Positions 14,726 to 23,028 of a stretch of DNA of 46,429 nucleotides are shown here, piece by piece; positions within the stretch are counted from its first letter, which is position 1, and each line of letters begins with the position of its first letter. The stretch spans positions 1 to 46,429 of the forward strand of contig DAOUHB010000015.1 of assembly GCA_034428935.1 (NCBI GenBank). The letters are read 5' to 3'. Under the pieces are notes generated by a model. That model worked only from the letters and a program-made list of their open reading frames with translations. It searched no databases and had not been told where the DNA came from. Source of the DNA: JAAYZQ01 sp034428935. Its GTDB lineage: Bacteria; Chloroflexota; Anaerolineae; JAAYZQ01. A program made the translations under genes and the position numbers.

Positions 14726-15499
14726 ATGGCGACCAATCGCATCCGCGCCGTCATCTTTGACATGGGCGGCACGCTGGAGACTGTTTACTATGACGATACC
14801 ACCCGCCACGCGGGTGCGTGCGCGATGCTCGAGTTCTTGCGCAGCCACGACCTGGACCCCGGCCTGGGGGTGTCCGAGTTACAGGCCGCCGTCGTCTCCG
14901 GGATGGAGGCGTACCAGGCGTGGCGAGAAGGAAGCGAGGTGGAGCTGTCGCCCGAGCAGGTGTGGACAGAGCACATCCTGACCGATGGCAGTCTGTGCAA
15001 GGAGCGGTTGGCGGCCGTCGCCGAAGAACTGACCTATCTGCACGCCACCCGGTTTCAGGCGCGGAGCTTGCGCCCCGAGGCGCCGGCCCTTCTCGAGGCG
15101 TTGCGCAGCCGCGGACTTCGCCTGGGCATGATCTCCAATGTCCTCAGCCGCAGGCTGGTGCCGGCCTGCCTCTCAGAGTACGGCATCGCCCACTACTTCG
15201 AGCACGTCCTGACCAGCGCTGATTTCGGCTGGCGCAAGCCGAATCGACGCATCTTTGACGAGGCGGTCCGCTTGATGGGGGTGCCGGCTGCGGCCTGCGC
15301 CTACGTGGGCGACACTCTTTCGCGCGACGTCGTCGGGGCCCGGCGCGCCGGCTACGGCCTGGCGATCCAGATCCGGTCCTTTCTCACGGCCCGGTCGGAC
15401 CAGGGCATCGTGGATGTGGAGCCTGACGCGGCCATCCAGGACCTGATGGACGTCCTGGGGCTCGTCTCGCCCGTGGGGGAGGCCTCTGCCCATGCTTAA
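14726..15499 (+). CDS. HAD-superfamily hydrolase 1
   Basis: 257 aa, haloacid-dehalogenase-like hydrolase with helical cap (HAD subfamily IA style). Motif I is FDMGGTLE: the nucleophile Asp is present, but the +2 residue, normally Asp in phosphatases, is Gly. Motif II is MISNV, motif III Lys in GWRKPNRRIF, and motif IV GDTLSRDVVGARRAGY. The start is the ATG with GGAAGGAAAG upstream; an earlier in-frame ATG would begin inside the palindrome. It overlaps the second HAD gene by 8 bp. Its likely role is dephosphorylation of a sugar-phosphate-like metabolite; the substrate is unknown. Confidence 0.9.
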   Translation: MATNRIRAVIFDMGGTLETVYYDDTTRHAGACAMLEFLRSHDLDPGLGVSELQAAVVSGMEAYQAWREGSEVELSPEQVWTEHILTDGSLCKERLAAVAEELTYLHATRFQARSLRPEAPALLEALRSRGLRLGMISNVLSRRLVPACLSEYGIAHYFEHVLTSADFGWRKPNRRIFDEAVRLMGVPAAACAYVGDTLSRDVVGARRAGYGLAIQIRSFLTARSDQGIVDVEPDAAIQDLMDVLGLVSPVGEASAHA

Positions 15500-16178
15500 A
15501 GGAGTCCTGTTCGATGCGGCGGGCGTGCTGTATCAACGCCCGCAATCCACGGGCCAGTTCGTGGCCGACCGTTTGCGGGAGAGGGGTCTCCCGACCGAGC
15601 TGACGGAGGAGGATCGCCTGCGGCAGAAGGCGCTCAAGTCGGAAGGAAGCCGGGGGCGCATCAGCCCCGAGGAATACTGGGATCGGGTGCTCCAGATGCA
15701 CGGCCTCGACGACCCGGAGGAGCGCCAGAGGCTGATGGCCGCCATCGACCGCCACTCGGACGACGTCAGGCCGATGCCCGGCTGCCAGGAAACCCTGGCA
15801 GGGCTGAAGCAGCGCGGCCTGATCCTGTGTATCGTCACCGACACGATGCACTCCCTCGAGCATAAGATGCAGTGGTTGGTGAAGGCCGGCATCGCCCCGT
15901 GGATCGATTTCGTGGCCTGTTCGACGGTCCTGGGCGTCCATAAACCCGACCCTGCCATCTACCTGGACGCGCTGCGACAGGCAGGGCTGCAGGCGGACGA
16001 GGCCGCTTTCGTGGGCCACGACGCCGAGGAGCTGGACGGCGCCCGCGCGGTTGGGCTGGCGACCATCGCCGTGAACCATGATCCTGGCGCCAGGGCGGAC
16101 TATTACCTGGGCTCGCTCACAGATCTACTCAACGTGCCCATCCTTCGGGACACAGACGAGCAAGGGGGCAGCGAATGA
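15492..16178 (+). CDS. HAD-superfamily hydrolase 2
   Basis: 228 aa. Motif I FDAAGVLY has the nucleophile Asp with Ala at +2, as seen in phosphonatase-type and some other HADs. A helical cap follows (~20-85), then motif II CIVTDT, motif III Lys in GVHKPDPAIY and a motif IV variant GHDAEELDGARAVG (GHD instead of GDS/GDT). Start overlaps HAD 1 by 8 bp, and its stop overlaps the next HAD as ATGA, so all three are translationally coupled. Confidence 0.88.
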   Translation: MLKGVLFDAAGVLYQRPQSTGQFVADRLRERGLPTELTEEDRLRQKALKSEGSRGRISPEEYWDRVLQMHGLDDPEERQRLMAAIDRHSDDVRPMPGCQETLAGLKQRGLILCIVTDTMHSLEHKMQWLVKAGIAPWIDFVACSTVLGVHKPDPAIYLDALRQAGLQADEAAFVGHDAEELDGARAVGLATIAVNHDPGARADYYLGSLTDLLNVPILRDTDEQGGSE

Positions 16179-16966
16179 AGGACAACAGGGACATGGAAGC
16201 CATTTTCATCGACGTGGGCAACACGATGCGCATTGTGGTCAAGGACGACGAGTTTCAGAGCCAGGCCAGGCAGCAGCTCGTGACGTTGGTCGGGGCGAAC
16301 GAGACGCCCGATGCCTTCTGCGACTTGCTGGAAGCAAGGTACCGGGTCTACCGGAAGCATGCCAAGCAGTCCTTAACCGAAGCCTGCGAAAGAGATCTGT
16401 GGACCCAGTGGATGCTGCCCGACTTTCCGGCCGACAGGATCGGGCCGCTGTCCGGAAGGCTCACCCGCCTGTGGCGCGATCGCGACGGGCGGCGGGTCGC
16501 GCGGCCGGACGTCAAAGACGTGGTGCTGGAGCTGACCCGGCGGGGCTATCACCTGGGGATCATTGCCAACACGATCACCGAGACCGAGATCCCCGACTGG
16601 CTGGAAGCGGACGGCCTGACCGGCTACTTTGAGACCGTGGTCCTTTCCTCCAAGACCGGCCTGCGCAAGCCCGGCCCGGAGATCTATATCGAGGCGGCGC
16701 GCCGCATTGGCGTGGAACCGGCCCGCTCGGTGTACGTGGGCGACAATCCTTCCCGCGACATCCTGGGGGCGCGCCTGGCCGGCTACGGGCTGGCCATTAT
16801 CTTGATGGAGCCGGCCACGCTGGCCAAGGAACCCCCCACCGAGGATCACAAGCCCGACTATGTGATCCACGAAATGAGCGATCTCCTCGACCTCTTTCCC
16901 GGCCCTCTATCGGGCGCAACGGGCGCGGCAGCGGCAGCCGGAACGCGGAGAATCGATGCCGGATGA
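16175..16966 (+). CDS. HAD-superfamily hydrolase 3
   Basis: 263 aa. Motif I IDVGNTMR (nucleophile Asp, Gly at +2), cap region ~20-110, motif II IIANTIT, motif III Lys in GLRKPGPEIY, motif IV GDNPSRDILGARLAGY. HAD 1 and HAD 3 share the GDxxSRDxxGAR motif IV and are probably paralogues. The C-terminal ~25 residues are Ala/Gly-rich. It overlaps the permuted phosphoglycerate mutase gene by 11 bp. Confidence 0.88.
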   Translation: MKDNRDMEAIFIDVGNTMRIVVKDDEFQSQARQQLVTLVGANETPDAFCDLLEARYRVYRKHAKQSLTEACERDLWTQWMLPDFPADRIGPLSGRLTRLWRDRDGRRVARPDVKDVVLELTRRGYHLGIIANTITETEIPDWLEADGLTGYFETVVLSSKTGLRKPGPEIYIEAARRIGVEPARSVYVGDNPSRDILGARLAGYGLAIILMEPATLAKEPPTEDHKPDYVIHEMSDLLDLFPGPLSGATGAAAAAGTRRIDAG

Positions 16967-18563
16967 TTCCCTCCCGCGTGGCGGAGCCATCCTCGCCGAG
17001 GCCGTCCGGGACCTGTATCGCCAGGGACAGACCGACTACTGGATCGAGCCGCTGGTCCTGCTCGACGGCCAGAACAGGCCGGCCGGCCGGATCCAGGACG
17101 GCGACGCCGTCGTCTTTTGCTGCCGCCGCGGCGAGCGCGAGATCCAACTGACGGAGGCCTTTGTCGATCCCGGCCTGGACCGCTTTCCCCGGCACGAGTT
17201 TCAGGATCTGCACTTTGTGATCCTGACCCTCTACCACCAGAAGTTTGTAGACGTGCCCGTGGCCTTTGCCCCCACCAGCATCGAGGATACCCTGGGGCAG
17301 GTCGTCAGCCGCGCCGGACTGCGGCAACTGCGCGTTGCCGAGTCGGAAAAGTATGCACACGTCACCTATTTCTTGAACGGGGGCCGGGTTCAGCCGTTCC
17401 CCGGCCAGGACGGGACGCGCGTTCCCTCTCCCCACGGCATCCCCTTCGAGCAGGTACCAGAGCTGAGCCTGCCCCGGGTGGCCGAGGAAGTGCTGCGCGG
17501 CATGCAGGCGGGCTACGATCTCGTCGTGGCCAATTTTGCCAACGGCGACGTGCTGGGACACACCCAGAATGCCGAGAGCAAGGTCGCGTGCGCCGGGCTG
17601 ATCGATGCCCGGCTGGGACAGGTCATCGATGCCGCCCGAGCCCTGGACTATGTGACGCTGGTGACGGCCGATCACGGGAACCTGGAAGTGATGGTCCATC
17701 CCGACGGCAGGCCCCACGTCTCGCACACGGCCAACCCCGTGCCGTTCATCCTCGTCGATCCCCGCGGGCCGCAGCCTGTCACGCTGCGCGACGGCAAGCT
17801 GGCGGACGTGGCGCCGACCGTGCTGGACGCCCTCGCCCTGGACACGCCCGGGTCCATGACCGGAGAAACCCTGGCGCCCGGCTGCCGCTGGGGCGGCCGC
17901 CGCCGCCTGCTGCTCTTGATCCTCGATGGCTGGGGCCTGGGCAAGAGCGACGACACGAACCCCATCTTTATCGCCAGGACGCCTGTGTGGGACGAGCTGT
18001 TGCAGCGCTTCCCGTGTTCCCTGTTGCAGGCCGCGGGCGAGGCAGTGGGCCTGCGGCCGGGAAAGCCGGGCAACTCCGAGGCCGGCCACATGAACGCCGG
18101 CGCCGGCCGGGTCGTGCTCCAGGACGACGTCCGGCTCGACCTGGCGATGCGCGATGGCTCGTTCTACGAGAACGAGGTCCTTGGCCGCGCCATCGAGGAG
18201 GCCAAGGCCCGCGACACGAGCCTGCACCTCATCGGCCTCCTCACCGAAAAAAGCTCCCACGGCTCCATCGACTATCCCCTGGCCCTGCTGCGCATGGCCA
18301 GGGCCAGAGGCCTCGGCCGCGTCTACCTGCACCTGATCCTGGACGGGCGCAGCACGGAGCCGGGCAGCGCCCCGGCGATGCTCGAGAAGCTGGACCGCCA
18401 GATAGACGAGATCGGAGTGGGGCGGATCGTCTCCGGGATGGGGAGGGGGATCGCCCTGGACCGCGATGGCGACTATGCCAGGACCCGGCGCGCCTACGAC
18501 GTGCTGGTGTTTGGCACCGGGAGGCCGTGCGCCGCCCGGGGATCGACACAGAGCGAAAGGTGA
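16956..18563 (+). CDS. Circularly permuted cofactor-independent phosphoglycerate mutase-like enzyme
   Basis: 535 aa in one uninterrupted frame. Residues ~11-310 match the C-terminal part of iPGM/GpmI: AVRDLYRQGQTDYWIEPLV, DGDAVVF, AESEKYAHVT, ANGDVLGHT, TADHGN, HVSHTANPVP and MTGETL. Residues ~317-525 match the iPGM N-terminus: LLLILDGWG, TPVWDELL, GNSEAGHMNAGAGR, LDGRSTEP, ALDRD and AYDVLVFGTG. In GpmI these two parts come in the opposite order. Metal and substrate residues are kept: Asp324, Ser374, His435, Arg497, Arg503, Arg58, Arg61, Lys132, Asp198, His202, Asp239, His240 and His257. The DGRD aspartate is Ser466. The join (~303-316, GETLAPGCRWGGRR) is a short linker. The cut falls inside the phosphotransferase domain. 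It overlaps HAD 3 by 11 bp and ends 4 bp before the kinase. Mutase activity on phosphoglycerate or a related ester is inferred. Confidence 0.9.
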   Translation: MPDDSLPRGGAILAEAVRDLYRQGQTDYWIEPLVLLDGQNRPAGRIQDGDAVVFCCRRGEREIQLTEAFVDPGLDRFPRHEFQDLHFVILTLYHQKFVDVPVAFAPTSIEDTLGQVVSRAGLRQLRVAESEKYAHVTYFLNGGRVQPFPGQDGTRVPSPHGIPFEQVPELSLPRVAEEVLRGMQAGYDLVVANFANGDVLGHTQNAESKVACAGLIDARLGQVIDAARALDYVTLVTADHGNLEVMVHPDGRPHVSHTANPVPFILVDPRGPQPVTLRDGKLADVAPTVLDALALDTPGSMTGETLAPGCRWGGRRRLLLLILDGWGLGKSDDTNPIFIARTPVWDELLQRFPCSLLQAAGEAVGLRPGKPGNSEAGHMNAGAGRVVLQDDVRLDLAMRDGSFYENEVLGRAIEEAKARDTSLHLIGLLTEKSSHGSIDYPLALLRMARARGLGRVYLHLILDGRSTEPGSAPAMLEKLDRQIDEIGVGRIVSGMGRGIALDRDGDYARTRRAYDVLVFGTGRPCAARGSTQSER

Positions 18564-18567
18564 GACC

Positions 18568-19761
18568 ATGCTGCCGCCCGACCTGAGTTATGCGCGCTTT
18601 TCCCAGGCTCTGTACGAGAGGATGGGAGCCATCAATCCCGGCATCGAAGACCTGGAGCTGTACGAGTTCCGTTACTGCCTGAACAACCTGAACCCCGGGG
18701 AGGGCGGCTGGCCCGCCGTCGCGCCCGCGCCGAGGCAAGAGATCGAGGCGTGGATCCGGGACGCCGACTTTTATCGGGGCATCCAGATCAAGCCCCGTGC
18801 CGGCGACCGGATCGTGCTGGACGAGACCATCGAGCGGCTGACCACCATGCTCCTGGTCGGGCTGGTGACCGGGGAATACCCGGCGGAGTGGATTCGGGCC
18901 CACTTTTACTTTGACATCCGCGGCTTTTACTTCTTGACGCGGACGCACTATTTCACCGAGGCCGTGGTGGCCCACCTGGGCGGCGCGCCGTTCCAGGCCT
19001 TCGAACGACGGCAGCGATGCCTCGATCGCTGCCAATCCATCGGCTACAAGGCCTTCAAAGAGGCCAACGCCGAGGTGGACGCCGCGTTCATGGACGACGT
19101 TGAGAGGCTCATCGCCGTCAAGGGTACCCCCATTGTCCTGGCCATCGCCGGGCCGACGGCGGCTGGCAAGACCGAGATCGTCGAGCGCCTGCGCTGCCGC
19201 TTCGAGGAGGCAGGAAGGCAGGTCACCTCCATCGAGATGGACAACTTCTTGACCGACCGCGAGCAGCGCGAGGAGAAGGGCATCCACACCCTGGGCAAAG
19301 AAGCCATTCATTTTGAGCTTTTCCGGCAGAGCCTGGAGGACATTTGCCGGGGACGGGCGATCTCGATCCCGCGCTACGATTTCATCTTTGCCACGTCCAG
19401 CCACGACCTGGACGGCACGCTAAAGCCGGGCGGGGTGCCCGTCGAGATCGAGCCGGCCGACGTCATCTTTATCGAGGGCAACTTTCCGTTCCTGCTGGAC
19501 GAGGTCGCGCACCTCATCGGCATCAAGGTCGTCTACCTCACCGACGACGCCATCCGGCTGAAGCGCAAATGGCGGCGCGATATCGACTATCGCAAGAAGT
19601 ACGAGCCCACCTACTTTCGCAACCGGTACTTTCGCAACCAGTTCCTCATGGCCCAAAAGTGCTACGTGCCCCAGATGCAGCTCTGCGATCTGACCGTCGA
19701 CACAACCGGCGCGGCCATCTGGGCCACGCCCGAAACTGCCGCGACCCTGAGAAGTCCTTAG
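18568..19761 (+). CDS. Uridine kinase/phosphoribulokinase-like P-loop kinase with N-terminal extension
   Basis: 397 aa. Residues ~187-395 form a P-loop kinase of the uridine kinase/PRK/pantothenate kinase group: Walker A GPTAAGKT (195-202), SIEMDNFLTDREQ (substrate-binding DxF-like segment), RYDFIFATSSHDL, an IFIEGNFPFLL strand and the lid region RLKRKWRRDIDYRKKY. Residues 1-185 (LELYEFRYCLNNLNPG, YFDIRGFYFLTRTHYFTEAV) are an extension I do not recognise. It probably phosphorylates a sugar, sugar acid or nucleoside of the pathway. AAAGGTGAG precedes the ATG, 4 bp after the upstream stop. Its 3' end overlaps the convergent permease gene by 4 bp. It is the last gene of the plus-strand operon. 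Confidence 0.87.
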   Translation: MLPPDLSYARFSQALYERMGAINPGIEDLELYEFRYCLNNLNPGEGGWPAVAPAPRQEIEAWIRDADFYRGIQIKPRAGDRIVLDETIERLTTMLLVGLVTGEYPAEWIRAHFYFDIRGFYFLTRTHYFTEAVVAHLGGAPFQAFERRQRCLDRCQSIGYKAFKEANAEVDAAFMDDVERLIAVKGTPIVLAIAGPTAAGKTEIVERLRCRFEEAGRQVTSIEMDNFLTDREQREEKGIHTLGKEAIHFELFRQSLEDICRGRAISIPRYDFIFATSSHDLDGTLKPGGVPVEIEPADVIFIEGNFPFLLDEVAHLIGIKVVYLTDDAIRLKRKWRRDIDYRKKYEPTYFRNRYFRNQFLMAQKCYVPQMQLCDLTVDTTGAAIWATPETAATLRSP

Positions 19762-22136
19762 GATGCGTCGTCGGGGCCGGCGTCGCTCGTGGTCGGCTCC
19801 AGCACCGTCTGCCGCAGCAGCGAGTGCAGGGCGCTGCTGCGCCGTTTGACGACCACCACCGAGACCTCAGCCCGGCGGGCCACCTCCCGCGAGATGTTGC
19901 CCGCCAGCAGGTTCTTGAACAGGGGCTCTTCCGTGGCGCCGATGACGATCAGGTCGTGGCCCTCCGCGGCCTCCAGAACGGCATCCACCACGTTGGTCCC
20001 CTCCACCGTCTGGCGATGCACGGCGTCGTAGCTCAGGCCCTCCAGGGCATAGTCCATCACCTGCCGGGCACGCACCTGGTCCGCCGGGCGGGATCCCGGA
20101 GGCAGGACGTGCAGCAGCGTCACACGCACTGGGCCGTCCGATTCGCCATGGGCCATGTTCACTGCCATGCGTGCTGCCCGCCGGCTATTGGGGCCGCCCG
20201 CCACCGGCACGAGAATCGAGCGGAGCGGCCGGTAGGCCCGGTAGCGCACGATGGCCATGTCGGTGGGCGGGTCATCGAGGATTGGGTCGATCACCGAGCC
20301 AAAGAGGCGGCCGGCGGTGTTCGTGTAGCCGGGCCATCCCAGGACGATCAGGTCGGACGCGTTCTCGATCACGGTCTTGCGCACCGCTTGAGCCACGTCG
20401 CGGCCCAGGCGGATCATGGTGTGCACGGGCACGTCGCGATCCTTGGCCTGCCCGATGACTGTTTCCAGGTAGGAACGCCCCTCCTTGAGCATCAGTCGGC
20501 CGTCGGCCAGGCTCAGTTGGACCGGCACCCGGACGACGTGCAAGGCCAGCACCTCGCCCTGGTTCGCCTGGGCCAGAACCGCACCGATACGCCCCAGGAT
20601 GCGTGCCTGCTCCTCCGTCGCCACCGGCACCAACACGGAATAATCGCGGCTGACCAACACCTCCTCCAGGAGAATCTCCTTGGGCCTTTCCATGGCCTCA
20701 ACGCGAGAGAAATAGGTATAGTACGAAAGCATGCCCACCACCAGCCAGCCGGCGGCCAGGTACCAGGCCCGGGGGCTGAAGGTGAACAGCAGCACGGCCA
20801 AAGCGGCGTTGCAGACGATGGCAGCCATCGGGATGGCCGGCACCCAGGGAACTCGAAAGCCGCGGTCGAGGTTGGGCAACTTGCGCCGAAGCAGCAGGAG
20901 TGCCACGTTGACCTGCAGGAAGAGCAGCAAGAACATGATGTCGGCCGAGGCGGCGACGTCCTCCAGCGGCAGCGACCAGGCGATGATGAGCATCAAGCCG
21001 CCCGAAGCCAGGACGGCCAGGTGGGGCGTGTGCCGCCGCGGGTGGACGCGGGCGAAAAAGGCCGGCAGGTTGCGGTCGCGGCCCATGGCGAACGAGACGC
21101 GGGAGGAAGAGTAGGTGGCGGCGTTGAGGGCCGACATGGTGGACACCAGCCCGCTGATGAGCAGCACCACCGCACCGATGCCCAGGGGGAACACCTGCCG
21201 GGCTACTTCGACGATGGCCACCTCTTTCGCCTGGCCCAGGTATTCGTAGGCCTCCATGCCCGGGGGCGCGACCGTGGCACCGATGGCGGTGACGCCGACC
21301 AGCAGATAGATGATCACGGCGATGACGATGGCTGCAAAGATGGCGCGGGGGACGTTGCGCTTGGGGTTGATCACCTCCTCGCCCGACTGGGCAATGATCT
21401 CGTAGCCCTCGAAGGCGATAAAAGTGAGGCCCATGGCCACAAACACCCCCGCCAGGCCGTTTGGCATGAACCCGGTCGTGAATCGTGCCTGCCAGGCCTC
21501 GGTACGGGCCATGGCCAGGACGCCAAAGAGCACAAACATGCCCAGGATGACGATCTTGGCCACGGTCACGATGTTGCCCACCTTCCCGGTCTCCGAGGCA
21601 CCCCTGTAGTTGACGCTGGTGAAGAACAGGACGATGAGCGTCATAAGAACCAGGGTCATCTGCTGGACCGACAGACCCCAGGTGGGCAGGCCGGCCATGA
21701 TCCACAATTCGCTGGCAAAGCGGCCAAATCCCAGCGCGTACAGGCTGCCGGCGATGGCCGCCGCGAACCAGTTCATCCAGCCTGCCAGGAAGCCTTGTAC
21801 TCCGCCCACGCCCTCCTTGACCCACAGGTAGCCGCCGCCGGCCTCCGGAAAGGCCGAGCCCAGCTCCGCGTAGGCCATGCCGGTCAGTGTGGTGACGAGG
21901 CCGTTGAGGAAAAAAGCCAGGATGAGGGCGGGTCCGGCCACGCCAGCGGCCGTGCCGGTGAGCACAAAGACACCGGCTCCGATCATGCCGCCCACGCCGA
22001 TCATCGTGATGGTGAACAGGTTCAGGTCGCGGCTGAGGCTGACCTCGACCGGGACGTTGGTGGTATTGCGGTTATTCTTGCTCAAGGGCTCTCCTCTGGA
22101 GGACGATGTTCTGGATCGTCCCTGGTCGCGGTCCAT
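19758..22136 (-). CDS. APC-family amino acid permease fused to two universal stress protein domains
   Basis: Up to 792 aa. Residues ~30-480 form an APC-superfamily transporter of about 12 helices (MIGVGGMIGAGVFVLTGTAAG, FPEAGGGYLWVKEG, FEGYEIIAQSGEE, MGRDRNLPAFFARVHP). Residues ~500-640 and ~645-780 are two cytosolic USP domains (ILVPVAGGPNSRRAARMAV...; LIVIGATEEPLFKNLLAGNISREVARRA ending VVVVKRR, with a USP-type nucleotide-binding pattern). The fusion suggests nucleotide or stress control of amino acid transport. The start is uncertain: the ATG at 22136 has no Shine-Dalgarno and lies only ~11 nt past the predicted transcription start, while TTG at 22085 follows AGAGGAGAG. It is convergent with the kinase gene. 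Confidence 0.92.
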   Translation of the reverse strand: MDRDQGRSRTSSSRGEPLSKNNRNTTNVPVEVSLSRDLNLFTITMIGVGGMIGAGVFVLTGTAAGVAGPALILAFFLNGLVTTLTGMAYAELGSAFPEAGGGYLWVKEGVGGVQGFLAGWMNWFAAAIAGSLYALGFGRFASELWIMAGLPTWGLSVQQMTLVLMTLIVLFFTSVNYRGASETGKVGNIVTVAKIVILGMFVLFGVLAMARTEAWQARFTTGFMPNGLAGVFVAMGLTFIAFEGYEIIAQSGEEVINPKRNVPRAIFAAIVIAVIIYLLVGVTAIGATVAPPGMEAYEYLGQAKEVAIVEVARQVFPLGIGAVVLLISGLVSTMSALNAATYSSSRVSFAMGRDRNLPAFFARVHPRRHTPHLAVLASGGLMLIIAWSLPLEDVAASADIMFLLLFLQVNVALLLLRRKLPNLDRGFRVPWVPAIPMAAIVCNAALAVLLFTFSPRAWYLAAGWLVVGMLSYYTYFSRVEAMERPKEILLEEVLVSRDYSVLVPVATEEQARILGRIGAVLAQANQGEVLALHVVRVPVQLSLADGRLMLKEGRSYLETVIGQAKDRDVPVHTMIRLGRDVAQAVRKTVIENASDLIVLGWPGYTNTAGRLFGSVIDPILDDPPTDMAIVRYRAYRPLRSILVPVAGGPNSRRAARMAVNMAHGESDGPVRVTLLHVLPPGSRPADQVRARQVMDYALEGLSYDAVHRQTVEGTNVVDAVLEAAEGHDLIVIGATEEPLFKNLLAGNISREVARRAEVSVVVVKRRSSALHSLLRQTVLEPTTSDAGPDDAS

Positions 22137-22153
22137 GACACCAGCAGTTCGCC

Positions 22154-22181
22154 ATTATATCACAGCCCGGGGGAGGGTCAA
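22154..22181 (-). promoter_or_regulatory. Promoter of the APC-USP permease gene
   Basis: Minus strand: TTGACC (22181-22176), 16-bp spacer, TATAAT (22159-22154), 5/6 and 6/6 matches to consensus, directly upstream of the permease gene. Confidence 0.7.
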
Positions 22182-22414
22182 CTGCGAATCATCTCCTTCC
22201 CCACCCTGGGCCATAAATCTGGCGAACGGCGGCCGCGCGCTGCCAGGACTCGGCACATGAGCTTGACATAAACGTACTGCCGCGGCATCATTCTCCCACG
22301 TCCACTGCTTGCCCCTCGGGCAGATTGCGCTGCCCCCGGCCAGACGCGGCCTTGACAACCAACTCAGCCGGGGCCAACATCTCGCCCAGGGCATGATAGA
22401 CTTGCCGGCATCCC

Positions 22415-22443
22415 TTGTCGGCCCCCAAAAACTGTGCTACAAT
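22415..22443 (+). promoter_or_regulatory. Promoter in front of the DUF3795 fossil
   Basis: TTGTCG (22415-22420), 17-bp spacer, TACAAT (22438-22443). It lies 43 bp upstream of the GTG of a truncated DUF3795 gene, so a promoter and 5' end survive from a gene that is otherwise lost. The stretch 22182-22414 holds nothing else I recognise. Confidence 0.5.
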
Positions 22444-22485
22444 GGCGCTGGTTGCTATCTTCTTGTCTGGCAAGGGAAACGGAGC

Positions 22486-22554
22486 GTGGAGGGGATTCTG
22501 ACGCGGTGTGGTTACCGGTGTGACCTGTGCCTGGCCTGGCGATGGAGAACATAA
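22486..22554 (+). pseudogene. Truncated 5' end of a DUF3795 (Cys-rich) gene
   Basis: From GTG, with GGAG just upstream, the frame reads VEGILTRCGYRCDLCLAW and stops after 22 codons. ILTRCGYRCDLCLA is the start of DUF3795 proteins (CxxxCxxC cluster), normally 120-200 aa. The rest is missing, so this is a deletion remnant. An intact, divergent DUF3795 gene lies at 27991-28374. Confidence 0.65.
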
Positions 22555-22582
22555 TGGCGAAAGATAAGGGCTTTACGCCAGT

Positions 22583-22897
22583 GTGTCCCGCAGCCCCCAC
22601 ATGCACAAGAAAGGACTGGGCACCGTAGCCATGTCGTCCGTGGGCATGTTCGGCGGGCCGGGCCGTGGAAGCGTGGGCGGCTGGGGCATCCCCGTCAGCC
22701 ACCACACCCTGGCCGTCACCCTGGGCGGCATCGGCTGCAGGCAGGTCCTGGTCGACGCCGGCCCGCAGGACCGCGAGTTCCTATGCGTGACGATTAGCGT
22801 CGACCACGCCATCGTCGATGGCGCCCCGGCGGCTCGCTTTGCCGCCCGGTTCCGCGAGCTGCTGGAGAGTGCCTACGGCCTGGAAGACGATGTGTGA
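22583..22897 (+). pseudogene. C-terminal remnant of a 2-oxoacid dehydrogenase E2-type acyltransferase
   Basis: About 95 codons matching only the end of the CoA-acyltransferase domain: GLGTVAMSSVGMFGGPGRG, GWGIPVSHHTLAVTLGGIG, REFLCVTISVDHAIVDGAPAARFAARFRELLE. The DHxxVDG catalytic motif survives, but the lipoyl and binding domains and most of the catalytic domain are missing. It follows the DUF3795 fragment by 28 bp, so a deletion may have joined the two broken genes. It is more like the small stand-alone acyltransferases than the E2 of the BMC operon. A short functional protein is unlikely but possible. Confidence 0.7.
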
Positions 22898-23028
22898 GCA
22901 GTGCTTCCAGAATATTCGACCCTTGTACAGGACTATTGAGGAACTGATGAAACTAGACCTTCCCCTGGATGCTACAGCGCCCAGGGACGCGCCCCGGTCG
23001 CAGGCACAAGTCGGAGGGCCAGCGCAGC

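Noticed and set aside
16956..18563. Two separate partial iPGM genes or a frameshifted duplication
   Set aside because: The frame is continuous, each half occurs once, and together they make one complete set of active-site residues.
19344..22271. A very long plus-strand open frame (~975 codons) antisense to the APC permease
   Set aside because: Its translation is His/Gln/Arg-rich without any family motif and mirrors GC-rich codon positions of the real gene on the other strand.
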